Assembly: GCF_000973105.1 (NCBI RefSeq)
Contig: NC_015844.1
Location: 3,964,501 to 4,028,500, forward strand
DNA: 64,000 bases
Direction: 5' to 3'
Source: Zobellia galactanivorans
Lineage (GTDB): Bacteria > Bacteroidota > Bacteroidia > Flavobacteriales > Flavobacteriaceae
Shown here: piece after piece, positions 8,888 to 17,933 of the stretch
How the letters are laid out: the number at the start of each line of letters is the position of its first letter
How positions within the stretch are numbered: the first letter of the stretch is position 1
Notes under the pieces: generated by a model
Databases searched by the model: none
What the model was told of the DNA's origin: nothing
Seen by the model: only the letters and a program-made list of their open reading frames with translations
Made by a program: the position numbers and the translations under genes

Positions 8888-9655
8888 ATGATATTGAATA
8901 AGTTCGATTTAAAAGGAAAAACGGCTTTAGTAACGGGTTGCAAACGCGGTATCGGTTTTGCCATGGCCGAGGCCTTGGCCGAAGCAGGTGCGGACATCAT
9001 TGGCGTTTCCGCCACCTTAGAACTTTCGGGTTCGAAAATAGAGAAGCGGATCACCGAATTGAATAAAAGCTTTAAGGCCTACCAATGTGATTTTAGCGAT
9101 CGAAAATCTTTGTACACTTTTATCGAAAAGGTAAAAAATGAAAATCCTACGATAGATATCTTGGTAAACAATGCGGGTACCATTTTAAGACAGCCGGCTG
9201 CCGAGCATACAGATGAGTATTGGGACAAGGTCATTGAAGTGAACCAAAATGCCCAGTTTATCCTGTCTAGGGAAATAGGCAAGGAAATGGTCAAGAGAGG
9301 AAGCGGGAAGATCATCTTCACAGCTTCTTTATTGACTTTCCAAGGAGGAATTACCGTACCGGGATACGCCGCTTCAAAAGGGGCTATTGGCCAATTGACC
9401 ATGGCCTTGTCGAACGAATGGGCCTCCAAAGGGGTACAGGTAAATGCCATTGCTCCAGGATATATTTCTACGGACAATACAGAAGCCTTACGTAAAGATG
9501 CCGATAGAAGTGCCTCTATTTTACAACGGATACCAGCCGGAAGATGGGGCGAACCGGAAGATTTCAAAGGGCCGATCGTTTTCTTGGCCTCGGAAGCTTC
9601 AAATTATATGACGGGCACCGTAATGTTGGTTGACGGTGGCTGGATGGGTAGATAA
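8888..9655 (+). CDS. kduD: 2-dehydro-3-deoxy-D-gluconate 5-dehydrogenase (KduD, SDR)
   Basis: 255-residue classical short-chain dehydrogenase: nucleotide-binding GCKRGIG near residue 17, NNAG at about 95, and catalytic YAASK at about 159-163. The position directly after kduI and the ending TGTVMLVDGGWMGR match KduD, which reduces the 2,5-diketo acid to 2-keto-3-deoxygluconate. The next enzymes of that route (KDG kinase and KDPG aldolase) are not in this window and would have to be supplied elsewhere in the genome. Confidence 0.92.
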   Translation: MILNKFDLKGKTALVTGCKRGIGFAMAEALAEAGADIIGVSATLELSGSKIEKRITELNKSFKAYQCDFSDRKSLYTFIEKVKNENPTIDILVNNAGTILRQPAAEHTDEYWDKVIEVNQNAQFILSREIGKEMVKRGSGKIIFTASLLTFQGGITVPGYAASKGAIGQLTMALSNEWASKGVQVNAIAPGYISTDNTEALRKDADRSASILQRIPAGRWGEPEDFKGPIVFLASEASNYMTGTVMLVDGGWMGR

Positions 9656-9688
9656 TAGAGGAACAATATTTTTTAAATAGAGTACAAG

Positions 9689-11170
9689 ATGAAAATTTAT
9701 AACAGGGGGTTCTTATGGGCTTTTTCAGTGATGATGGTTTTAGCATCCTGCAAAAGCGAGGAGAAAAAAACGGAAATTAAAAAACGACCGAACTTTCTTT
9801 TTGTTTTGGTGGATGACCAATCGCCTTATGACTTACAGGTGTACGATCCAAAGTCCATATTGGAAACCCCTGTTATTTCAAAATTGGCATCGGAGGGTAC
9901 GGTTATAGAAACCGCCCACCACATGGGCTCGATGAACGGTGCGGTATGCACACCCTCCAGACATATGATAATGACGGGACGTACCCTTTGGCATTTGCCA
10001 CCTAGTGCGGAATTTCAAAAAAATACGGCTCCTCATGAATTGGACGAACAGACCATAGGGGCTATATTCAATAGGGCCGGCTATAACACTATGAGAACCT
10101 GTAAAAAAGGAAATTCATATCCTGGGGCCAATAAACAATTTACGGTAGTGCATGATGCCACAAAAAGAGGGGGCACGGAAGAAACCGGAAGCGCTTGGCA
10201 CTCCAAACAGGTTTTAGAGTATTTGGGGGATCGGGAGAAAACGAAGGAGGAAGATCCCTTTTTCATTTATTTTGGATTTTCCCATCCACATGATACCCGA
10301 GATGGTACGCCAGAGTTGTTGGCAAAGTACGGGGCGGTCAACCATACCGATAAGAATAGTCTTCCTCCCGCGAATGATAAGCAACCGCCGCTTCAGGACA
10401 ATTATTTGGAAGCACATCCTTTTTTCCACGGACATCCGGAACTTCGTGATGAAGAACGCGTAAGTGGGGTTTGGAAGAATAGGGACGAGCAGACCGTTAG
10501 AAATGAATTGGGCAGGGAATATGCCTGTTCCGAAAATATCGATATCCAGCTGGGCAAGGTCCTCAAAAAGTTGGAAGCCATGGGCGAATTGGACAATACC
10601 TATATTGTTTATACTTCGGATCATGGAATGTCTATAGGAAGACACGGACTTATGGGCAAGCAAAACCTATACGAACATACATGGCGGGTACCTATGATCA
10701 TAAAAGGGCCCGGACTCCCATCGGGTAAGCGTACGAAGGGGAATGTCTATTTGTTGGATGTTTTACCTACCTTATGTGACCTGGCGGGAATTGAAATTCC
10801 TGAAACCGTAGAAGGAAGAAGCTTTAAGCCTGTTTTACAAGGTGAAAAAGAAACGGTTAGGGATGTGTTGTACGGTGTATACTGCGGAGGAACAAAACCC
10901 GGTATGCGTACCGTAAAGAAAGATGATTGGAAACTGATCAAGTACGATGTAATGGACGGAGCGGTACGGGAAACACAACTGTTTAACCTAGCCGAAAATC
11001 CGAATGAGTATTTAAAAGAACACCAAAAGGAAGGCGAAATGCTGACCAATTTGGCGGATAATCCTAAATATGCCGATAAGCTGGCGGAAATGGAAGCCTT
11101 GTTGCTGGCGGAAATGGAAGCCCACGAAGACCCGTATCGATTATGGGACCAACCCGGCAAGACCAAGTAA
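9689..11170 (+). CDS. Type-I sulfatase, lipoprotein, iduronate-2-sulfatase-like type
   Basis: 493 residues; lipoprotein signal ending VLASC (Cys21). Active-site signature CTPSR at 87-91 (Cys87 as formylglycine precursor), preceded by LVDDQSPYDL and followed by YTSDHGMSIGRHGLMGKQNLYEH, which gives the second metal/sulfate-binding segment. The HHMGSMNGAVCTPSRH context differs from the other sulfatases in the window, so it likely removes a different sulfate ester. Lies between kduD and the GH172-type gene with 33 and about 40 bp gaps, in the same apparent operon. Confidence 0.92.
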   Translation: MKIYNRGFLWAFSVMMVLASCKSEEKKTEIKKRPNFLFVLVDDQSPYDLQVYDPKSILETPVISKLASEGTVIETAHHMGSMNGAVCTPSRHMIMTGRTLWHLPPSAEFQKNTAPHELDEQTIGAIFNRAGYNTMRTCKKGNSYPGANKQFTVVHDATKRGGTEETGSAWHSKQVLEYLGDREKTKEEDPFFIYFGFSHPHDTRDGTPELLAKYGAVNHTDKNSLPPANDKQPPLQDNYLEAHPFFHGHPELRDEERVSGVWKNRDEQTVRNELGREYACSENIDIQLGKVLKKLEAMGELDNTYIVYTSDHGMSIGRHGLMGKQNLYEHTWRVPMIIKGPGLPSGKRTKGNVYLLDVLPTLCDLAGIEIPETVEGRSFKPVLQGEKETVRDVLYGVYCGGTKPGMRTVKKDDWKLIKYDVMDGAVRETQLFNLAENPNEYLKEHQKEGEMLTNLADNPKYADKLAEMEALLLAEMEAHEDPYRLWDQPGKTK

Positions 11171-11209
11171 CCCACTTTTAGAAAAATGGTAACGGCAGTT
11201 TTAAAAAAT

Positions 11210-12850
11210 ATGAAATCAACTCAAGCGATCCTGAGCCTAGTGTTTACGGTATCGGTATTTACGGCCTTTGCCCAAACCGAAGATAAAGTTTCCATTGCAT
11301 CTTTATTGAATGATATGGTCGATCGAGATGCTATAGCCCGCTTTCCAAAAACCAATTTTAGGTTAGAACAGGAAAGCAGCTATAACAGGGCCTCTAAAAC
11401 TCCTGCGGATTCTGTAGGTTGGTTCACGAACAAGGATTTTAACAGCAGTGAAAAAGATCACAATTTTATTAGAATAGAAGAGAAAAACGGGAAAAAGGAA
11501 TGGGTGTTGATGGATTATGAAGGACCCGGGGCCATTGTGCGTACCTGGATGCCCTTTTTGAGTCCGGATAAACCTGATACGGATATACAGATCAAAATAT
11601 ATTTAGATGGAAACCCTGAGCCTGTTTTACAAGGGAATATGTTGGGTTTGCTTGATGGAACCGGACTAATTCCATATCCCTTGGCCCATCAATCCTTACG
11701 GTCGGCAGTATCTTTTTTTCCGATTCCATTTGCGAAAGGTTGCAAAATCACTACAGATTCAAGACCGTTCTTTTACCAGTTTACCTATAGGGCCTACCGT
11801 GAAGGCACACAGGTAGAGACTTTTACAAAGGCAGGTTTTGATAAGGCCATGCCCACAGCTCAAAAGGTAGGTAAATTATTGTTGGATCCTGAAAACCATC
11901 ATAAAGGAAAACAGGTGGTATTAAAATCGAAACTAGGTTCTAAAGAAGGGAAATCGGTAAAACTCCCCATAGGGAATGCCGCGATCAGGGTGCTTAGTGT
12001 AAAATTAAAGGATTATAAAAACCCGGAAGTAATGCGCTCTGTGGTCTTAAAAATAGAGTTTGATGGAGAACAGACGGTTTGGTCTCCCATAGGGGATTTT
12101 TTTGGAAGTGGTATAGGGTTAAACCCTTTTCAGGGCTGGTATAGAACGGTAAGTGAAGATGGTACAATGACTTGCAGATGGGTTATGCCTTATCAAAAAT
12201 CAGGAAAAATATCCGTGGTTAATTTTGGGGATGTCCCTATAGACCTGGTTTTAAAAGCCACCGTTGGCACATGGGAATGGGATGACCAAAGTATGTATTT
12301 CAACGCGGCGTGGCGAGGGCAATATCCCGTACCGACCCGTCCGTTTTCCGACTGGAACTACGTTACGCTTAAAGGCCGTGGTGTATATGTGGGGGATGCG
12401 CTAACGGTAATGAACCCTGTTGAAAGATGGTGGGGCGAAGGCGATGAAAAAATATGGGTCGATGGAGAGGATTTTCCGTCCATTTTTGGAACGGGAACCG
12501 AAGATTATTACGCCTATTCCTGGGGAGGAAGAAGCACCGATTTTTATGAGCACCCCTTTCATGCACAACCCCGAAGTTATGTGTACAATAAGTTGAACCG
12601 AAAAAAAACCAAGGAAAAAAACACTTTGGGCTATAGTACCGAAACTAGGACCCGTGCTCTTGATATTATGCCTTTTGAGACTTCATTGAAATTAGATATG
12701 GAAGTCTGGAGTTGGACGGATTGTGAAATGGGCTATGGTGTCGGGATGTATTGGTATGGCGATAAACAAACAACATCTAACCGGGCTCCGGACGAAAAGG
12801 AGGTTTTAAATGTACCTCCCTTGCCAAAAGGATTTCCTTCAAAACTGTAA
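11210..12850 (+). CDS. DUF2961 / GH172-family protein, secreted
   Basis: 546 residues if ATG 11210 is used (MKSTQAILSLVFTVSV...AFAQ is a good signal peptide); ATG 11186 would add eight residues. The order of segments, ESSYNRASKTP, then DYEGPGAIVRTWMP, IKIYLDGNPEPVLQG, YFNAAWRGQYPV and GTGTEDYYAYSWGG, is that of DUF2961 proteins, now glycoside hydrolase family GH172 with characterised alpha-D-furanosidase activities. Acidic residues in GTGTEDYY are candidates for catalysis. In this locus the natural substrate is unknown. It closes the first + strand block; the AraC gene follows after 161 bp. Confidence 0.85.
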   Translation: MKSTQAILSLVFTVSVFTAFAQTEDKVSIASLLNDMVDRDAIARFPKTNFRLEQESSYNRASKTPADSVGWFTNKDFNSSEKDHNFIRIEEKNGKKEWVLMDYEGPGAIVRTWMPFLSPDKPDTDIQIKIYLDGNPEPVLQGNMLGLLDGTGLIPYPLAHQSLRSAVSFFPIPFAKGCKITTDSRPFFYQFTYRAYREGTQVETFTKAGFDKAMPTAQKVGKLLLDPENHHKGKQVVLKSKLGSKEGKSVKLPIGNAAIRVLSVKLKDYKNPEVMRSVVLKIEFDGEQTVWSPIGDFFGSGIGLNPFQGWYRTVSEDGTMTCRWVMPYQKSGKISVVNFGDVPIDLVLKATVGTWEWDDQSMYFNAAWRGQYPVPTRPFSDWNYVTLKGRGVYVGDALTVMNPVERWWGEGDEKIWVDGEDFPSIFGTGTEDYYAYSWGGRSTDFYEHPFHAQPRSYVYNKLNRKKTKEKNTLGYSTETRTRALDIMPFETSLKLDMEVWSWTDCEMGYGVGMYWYGDKQTTSNRAPDEKEVLNVPPLPKGFPSKL

Positions 12851-12898
12851 AAAGTATATAATTGGTTCAAAAAGTAGCATTTTCTTAGCCTATTTTTT
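12849..12898 (+). promoter_or_regulatory. Two imperfect AAAAAGTA half-sites upstream of the araC gene
   Basis: AAAAAGTAT at 12849-12857 and CAAAAAGTAG at 12868-12877 (followed by a T-tract at 12893-12900) resemble the left half of the operator found at 13898, 19517 and 28124. Neither keeps the full GTAT-N7-GGTA spacing nor the 56-bp distance to a -7 box, so these are weak candidates for autoregulation of the AraC gene at 13012. Confidence 0.3.
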
Positions 12899-13011
12899 TT
12901 CGTTTACTAGGGTACCAAGTAATGCGCATCATAAACTTTTGTGTTTCCGGGAGGCATCGGCGTTTAGGATAAAATGGAAAAAAGAGTGACTTTTTAATTC
13001 AATAGTGGTAG

Positions 13012-13881
13012 ATGAAACTTCATTTATTAAATAGGGCATCTGTATCGGACCGGTCATTTTCGGTCAATCATAATCTGTACCCTAATTTCTTGAGGGTTTG
13101 GCATTATCATCCTGAGCTTGAACTGGTCGTAATTCTAAAAAGCTCGGGTACACGGTTTATTGGCGACAGTATCGAAAAATTTCAAGAAGGAGAGGTAGTG
13201 CTCATTGGCAAGAACGTTCCGCATATGTGGTTGAACGATGAGGTTTATTTTCAGCCCGATAGCGCCTTAGAGGCCGAAGCATTGGCCATTCACTTCACAA
13301 GGGATTTTTTGGGAAAGGGGTTTTTCGATATTCCCGAAATGAAACAGATATCGGCCCTTCTGGCCCGGGCGGATAGGGGTGTTAAGTTTAACGGACTGCA
13401 TGAAGACCTTATAGCTAAAATTATGCGACTTATCGACTTAGACCCCACCACTCGTGTATATAAGATCATTGAAGTACTATCCCATCTGTCTAAGCACGAT
13501 AACTATCAGTTGCTGTCGAGTGCCAGTTTTGTAAATGCTTTTCAAAAGGCCGATGATTCACGTATGGACAAAATATATGCCTATGTATTCGAGAATTTCA
13601 ATGATGGGATCAGTGCCAGTGATGTAGCCGAAATGATAGGTATGAACAAATCGGCTTTTAGTAGGTTCTTTATGAAGGCCCATAAAAAGCCTTTTACCCG
13701 ATATCTGAATGAAATAAAGGTAGGCTATGCTTGTAGGTTGCTTTTGGAAAATAAAGAGAGCATCACCTCCATTGCCTACTTATCCGGGTTTAATAATATC
13801 TCCAACTTTAATAGACAGTTTAAGGTTATTCATGGCCTAGCACCTTCCGCGTATTTGAAATATCACTCCTCTAACGACTAG
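13012..13881 (+). CDS. AraC-family transcriptional regulator with cupin-type sensor domain
   Basis: 289 residues. Residues about 15-120 form a cupin-like ligand domain (WHYHPELELVVILKSSGTRFIGD, then VVLIGKNVPHMW); residues about 185-285 carry the double helix-turn-helix of AraC/XylS proteins (ISASDVAEMIGMNKSAFSRFF and ITSIAYLSGFNNISNFNRQFK, GLAPSAY). It is cytosolic and would bind DNA on sensing a sugar. It sits in the middle of the locus, just before one of three identical operator-like sites, making it the best candidate for the local activator of the fucose and SusCD promoters. The ligand could be fucose or a catabolic intermediate; this is inferred. Confidence 0.9.
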   Translation: MKLHLLNRASVSDRSFSVNHNLYPNFLRVWHYHPELELVVILKSSGTRFIGDSIEKFQEGEVVLIGKNVPHMWLNDEVYFQPDSALEAEALAIHFTRDFLGKGFFDIPEMKQISALLARADRGVKFNGLHEDLIAKIMRLIDLDPTTRVYKIIEVLSHLSKHDNYQLLSSASFVNAFQKADDSRMDKIYAYVFENFNDGISASDVAEMIGMNKSAFSRFFMKAHKKPFTRYLNEIKVGYACRLLLENKESITSIAYLSGFNNISNFNRQFKVIHGLAPSAYLKYHSSND

Positions 13882-13890
13882 AATTGGTCT

Positions 13891-13961
13891 TTTTGGGCAA
13901 AAAAAGTATTGAATCTGGTATTTTTTTTGGTAGTCGACCACGGCCTAGATGATTAGTTTTA
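13891..13961 (+). promoter_or_regulatory. Operator plus -7 box, promoter of the GH29-sulfatase operon (site A)
   Basis: GGGCAAAAAAAGTAT at 13895-13909, then seven bases and GGTA (13917-13920) with a T8 run, and a -7-like box TAGTTTTA at 13954-13961. The C before the A-tract (13898) is 56 bp from the box, exactly as in the sites upstream of susC and of the fuconate dehydratase gene. 31 consecutive bases are shared with site B. The predicted message would have a leader of roughly 430 nt before the GH29 start at 14403. Confidence 0.7.
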
Positions 13962-14402
13962 ACCGTGTTGAAATATTGATAAAAATTATTCTGATTGTTT
14001 GGGTTATTCTGATAGTTTAAGGGTTTAATTGTGTATTTCTTAGTCGTAAGCCATTTATCTTAGATTTTACTCGAAATCAAGCACTAAGCCTATTGTTGCG
14101 ATTAGGAAGGATGATAAATATATTCTATTTCAAAATCTAAAAAAATCGGGTGGGTCGATGGGTATAGTTCCAATCTGGTCGTAAGGTGTTCTTTAGTGAG
14201 GCTTTTGCTTTTTGACCGTGTATTCATCTTGAGTTCCCGATGCCAATAAAACAATTTGAGCAAGCTTCCTGACGAAGCGCTTACTCATAAGGAACACCAT
14301 CAATTCAGAAGTCAGAACGTATAGCTTGCCTATATGGAAAGTCGATAGTAATCGTCCATAATAGATGCCATAATTAGTCGAATTCAAATTAAAGTCGAGA
14401 TC
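13962..14402 (+). other. Long untranslated leader region with an 18-bp tandem repeat
   Basis: No convincing gene lies between the araC stop and the GH29 start. A two-copy direct repeat with period 18 starts at 13986 (TTATTCTGATTGTTTGGG, then TTATTCTGATAGTTTAAG; 15 of 18 identical). A 64-codon minus-strand ORF at 14193-14387 has no recognisable motif and is probably chance. The rest is AT-rich sequence with nothing I can name. Confidence 0.5.
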
Positions 14403-16211
14403 ATGAAACTTAAGAAGAACAGCGTAAATGTAATATCGATACTCCTGGTCACCTTCCTTTTACAAAGTGGTTCCTTGTTCGGGCAAAAAAAGGAAAAGAA
14501 TATGGACGAGATGTGGGGGCATCAAAATTCATTGGGAGCAAACGCCCCTGAATCTCGAACGCGCTTATTTGATGACGGTAATTATGCCATGTTCATCCAC
14601 TGGGGCATCTATTCGAAGATTGCGAATACGTGGAAAGACAGCACCTACTATGGTATTAGTGAATGGATAATGAACCCCAGACGCGCCAATATTCCGGTAG
14701 ACGAGTATATGGCCGAGGCAAAAAGCTTTGATCCGGTAAATTTTGACGCCATGGCCATTGCCCGGCTCGCCAAGGATGCGGGAATGAAATATATCGTGGT
14801 AACCAGCAAACACCACGACGGTTTTGCCATGTACAATTCAAAAAGCAACGACTTCAATATCGTAAAGGCCACGCCTTTTGCCAGAGATCCCATGAAGGAA
14901 CTGTCAAAGGCCTGCGAGGAACTGGGGCTGGGTTTTGGCTTTTACTATTCGCACAATCAAGATTGGACCTTTCCCGGAGGCAATGGGGGACCCAAGGTGA
15001 ACGAAAAAGGTAAAGAGGTCGGGTTCGATTACTACTTCAAGAAAAAATGCCTTCCACAGGTCAAGGAAATCGTAACCCAATATGGCGATATCGCCATGGT
15101 CTGGTTCGATACGCCCGGCAATATGGAGAAAAAATATGTGGAAGAATTGGTAGAGGTCGTGCGCAAGCACCAACCCAATGCCATGATTTCAGGACGGGCA
15201 GGCCATGGTTTGGGCGATTATAAGTCTTTGGGCGATATGAACATCCCCAGAAAAAATATTGGCGGACTTTGGGAAACCGTAGACGTTACCAACGATTCTT
15301 GGGGCTATGCTTGGTACGACCAAAATTGGAAAAGTCCAAAGCGGATTTTAAAGAGCATCATTTCTACCGTGGCCCGTGGTGGGACTTACATGTTAAACGT
15401 AGGGCCGGCACCGGACGGAACAATTCCAGTAGAGGCCCAAGAGTCGCTTAGGGCTTCGGGGGAATGGATAGGAAAATATCCCCAGGTGGTCTATAAAACA
15501 GGGGCTTCGCCATGGGGCCATGCCCTGCCATGGGGCGATGTAACCGTAGCGGAAGATGGCAAATTGAACCTTTGTGTTTACCAATGGCCCTTAGATGGCA
15601 AATTATGGCTTCCGGGGTTAAAGAATACGGTCAAGTCTGCCGATCTATGGGTGGATGGGAAAGGTCAAAAACTGGAAACCGAAATTCATGATGGTTGGCT
15701 GGCCATTTCTCTACCGGCACGACGAAGCGAAAAATTAATATCGGTTATAGCGCTAGAAATAGAGGGAAGCCCCGAAGTGGCCGTTTCCAATGCCCTAGAT
15801 CCTGTTTTCTCCACGGTGCTCCCGGTTGACTTTGCTAAAGCGGAGGGATGTGCCATTTCCGAGAAAAGATGGATGGAGAAATTTGGGGAATGGAAGCATA
15901 TCGAACAGGCCCAAGATTGGAAGGAAGGAAGTAAAGTGACTTGGGAGATAGAGGTGAAAGACCCAGGCTATTATCAAACCGAACTGAATTATGCAGGTGA
16001 AGGCCGCTTGGTTTGGAACATTACTTCAGACGAGGGAGTGGTCGTCCAGAACCAGCAGAATTCTTCGGCGGTATATAATTACTACGAAATGGGACTCATA
16101 AAGTTTGACAAGGCCGGAAAGCATACCATAACGGTTTCTTTGGTAGATGGGAAAAGGAAGAACGCAAGTCTAAAAGAAATACGATTGACACCGGAAGGAA
16201 GTATAGAGTAA
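14403..16211 (+). CDS. Alpha-L-fucosidase, glycoside hydrolase family 29
   Basis: 602 residues with signal peptide (IISILLVTFLLQSGSLFGQ). Canonical GH29 features: MFIHWGIYS (about 63-71), KHHDGFAMY (137-145) and the nucleophile motif MVWFDTPG with Asp236; the (beta/alpha)8 domain ends near residue 360 at GGTYMLNVGPAPDG. The remaining C-terminal part holds two beta domains, the last resembling a carbohydrate-binding sandwich (DPGYYQTELNYAGEGRLVW). Retaining exo-fucosidase releasing L-fucose from sulfated fucan oligosaccharides, probably outside or in the periplasm. First gene after operator A; two sulfatase genes follow. Confidence 0.95.
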   Translation: MKLKKNSVNVISILLVTFLLQSGSLFGQKKEKNMDEMWGHQNSLGANAPESRTRLFDDGNYAMFIHWGIYSKIANTWKDSTYYGISEWIMNPRRANIPVDEYMAEAKSFDPVNFDAMAIARLAKDAGMKYIVVTSKHHDGFAMYNSKSNDFNIVKATPFARDPMKELSKACEELGLGFGFYYSHNQDWTFPGGNGGPKVNEKGKEVGFDYYFKKKCLPQVKEIVTQYGDIAMVWFDTPGNMEKKYVEELVEVVRKHQPNAMISGRAGHGLGDYKSLGDMNIPRKNIGGLWETVDVTNDSWGYAWYDQNWKSPKRILKSIISTVARGGTYMLNVGPAPDGTIPVEAQESLRASGEWIGKYPQVVYKTGASPWGHALPWGDVTVAEDGKLNLCVYQWPLDGKLWLPGLKNTVKSADLWVDGKGQKLETEIHDGWLAISLPARRSEKLISVIALEIEGSPEVAVSNALDPVFSTVLPVDFAKAEGCAISEKRWMEKFGEWKHIEQAQDWKEGSKVTWEIEVKDPGYYQTELNYAGEGRLVWNITSDEGVVVQNQQNSSAVYNYYEMGLIKFDKAGKHTITVSLVDGKRKNASLKEIRLTPEGSIE

Positions 16212-16284
16212 GACTCGATTGTACCCTCTTCATACCCTATATTTAAAATGGACAGAGGGTTATAAAGGAAGAATCAAAAAACTC

Positions 16285-17895
16285 ATGAAACGGTCGATAA
16301 TGAATATATCAAAACACAAAACCTTCGGAATTTTATTGTTGTTGTTTTCAATGATCGCGGGGGCACAAAACATCCAAAAACCCAATATCGTCATAATTTA
16401 TACCGATGACCAAGGGTATGGGGATGTAAGTGCCCTTAACCCCAATGCTAAATTCAATACGCCCAATATGGATAAATTGGCCAATGAGGGCATCGTTTTT
16501 ACCGATGGGCATAGCAGTGATGCGGTTTGCTCACCGTCTAGGTACTCGCTCTTAACCGGGCGCTATAGCTGGCGAACTTCCCTGAAAAAAGGAGTCTTGG
16601 GGGCCGACGGGCCTTGTTTGATAGAAAATGACAGGATGACCATAGCTTCCCTGCTCCAAGAAAACGGCTATACAACCGCCATGATAGGAAAGTGGCATCT
16701 TCAAATGGAATTTGAAGGAAGCCTGGGGAAAGACCGTGATTGGTCAAAGCCTTTTACGGATGGTCCAATAGAGAAGGGATTTGATTATTTCTTCGGTATT
16801 CCCGCCTCTATGAATTACGGTATTTTAACGTATTTGGAGAATGATAGGGTCTTGGATCCACCTGTCTTATGGACCAAAAAGAAGGCCGACAAAAGATCTC
16901 GGGCATTTAGCGATAGTATTAATCCGAAAGGGTATCGAATGACACCGCCCTATAGAAGCACCCGCATAGAAGGCACAGGGGGATGGGTAGAAGTGGCGCC
17001 CTCGTTTAACGATGAATTGGTCTTAAAAACATTTGCTGATAAAGCGGTTGATTATATTGGCGAATCTGCAACGGAGGCCAAAACCGGCAAGCCGTTCTTT
17101 TTATACCTGCCATTGACGAGTCCGCATTTACCGCATTGCACGCATCCCGATTTTCAAGGGCGGAGTAACTGTGGCAATTACGGTGATTTTATGGAAGAAA
17201 CCGATTATAGAATTGGACAAGTTCTTGAAGCATTAAAATCGAATGGAATTGAAGACAATACCCTAGTGATTTTTTCTTCGGATAACGGAGCGGAAACCAA
17301 CTACGTTTATCAGCGAGAAAAATACGGACACTATAGCAGCCTCAACTTTAAAGGAGGTAAACGAGATATCTATGAAGGAGGCCATCGGGTTCCTTTTCTT
17401 ATGCGTTGGCCCAACGGAATACAGGCAGGGACAAAATCAGATGTACCCGTTTGCCAGACCGATTACCTGGCTACCATTGCCGATATTCTTGGAGTGGAAC
17501 TTCCCGATAATGCTGGGGAGGACAGTTATAGTTTATGGCCCATTCTAAAAGGGGAAGACTATGACAGCTCGTTAAGAGGGCCGGTAATCCACCATTCGGT
17601 ATCGGGCCATTTTGCCATTCGCGACGGAAAATGGAAACTGAATATGTTTCGAGGCTCCGGGGGTTCTTTAGAACCTAGAGCCATTGAACCCAAAGAAGGT
17701 GAAGCCATATACGAATTATACAATATGGAAAAAGACCCAGGAGAGACCACAAATCTTTATTTTGATTATCCCGACGTAGTAAAAAGGCTTACCCAGAAAA
17801 TTAACAAAATCATTGAAGAGGGTAGAACTACACCCGGTAAGCCCCAACCCTATGTAAAAGAAGGGTGGAATATGCCCGATTGGACGAAGTCGTAA
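16285..17895 (+). CDS. Type-I sulfatase, secreted
   Basis: 536 residues from ATG 16285 (ATG 16300, MNISKHKTFGILLLLF, is also possible); a start at 16219 would place 22 residues before the signal peptide, so it is rejected. YTDDQGYGD (39-47) and CSPSR (82-86, Cys82) are the formylglycine-sulfatase metal and active-site motifs; GKWHLQ and FSSDNGAETNY follow. The architecture, with HSVSGHFAIRDGKWKLN and a short C-terminus, resembles arylsulfatase A-type enzymes. In an apparent operon with the upstream GH29 and the next sulfatase (38 bp gap). Confidence 0.93.
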   Translation: MKRSIMNISKHKTFGILLLLFSMIAGAQNIQKPNIVIIYTDDQGYGDVSALNPNAKFNTPNMDKLANEGIVFTDGHSSDAVCSPSRYSLLTGRYSWRTSLKKGVLGADGPCLIENDRMTIASLLQENGYTTAMIGKWHLQMEFEGSLGKDRDWSKPFTDGPIEKGFDYFFGIPASMNYGILTYLENDRVLDPPVLWTKKKADKRSRAFSDSINPKGYRMTPPYRSTRIEGTGGWVEVAPSFNDELVLKTFADKAVDYIGESATEAKTGKPFFLYLPLTSPHLPHCTHPDFQGRSNCGNYGDFMEETDYRIGQVLEALKSNGIEDNTLVIFSSDNGAETNYVYQREKYGHYSSLNFKGGKRDIYEGGHRVPFLMRWPNGIQAGTKSDVPVCQTDYLATIADILGVELPDNAGEDSYSLWPILKGEDYDSSLRGPVIHHSVSGHFAIRDGKWKLNMFRGSGGSLEPRAIEPKEGEAIYELYNMEKDPGETTNLYFDYPDVVKRLTQKINKIIEEGRTTPGKPQPYVKEGWNMPDWTKS

Positions 17896-17933
17896 TTCAC
17901 CATAGAGCGAATAAAAATAAATAAGACGCAAAA

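Noticed and set aside
16219-16284. Longer start of the sulfatase at 16219
   Set aside because: Would put a polar 22-residue stretch before the signal peptide.
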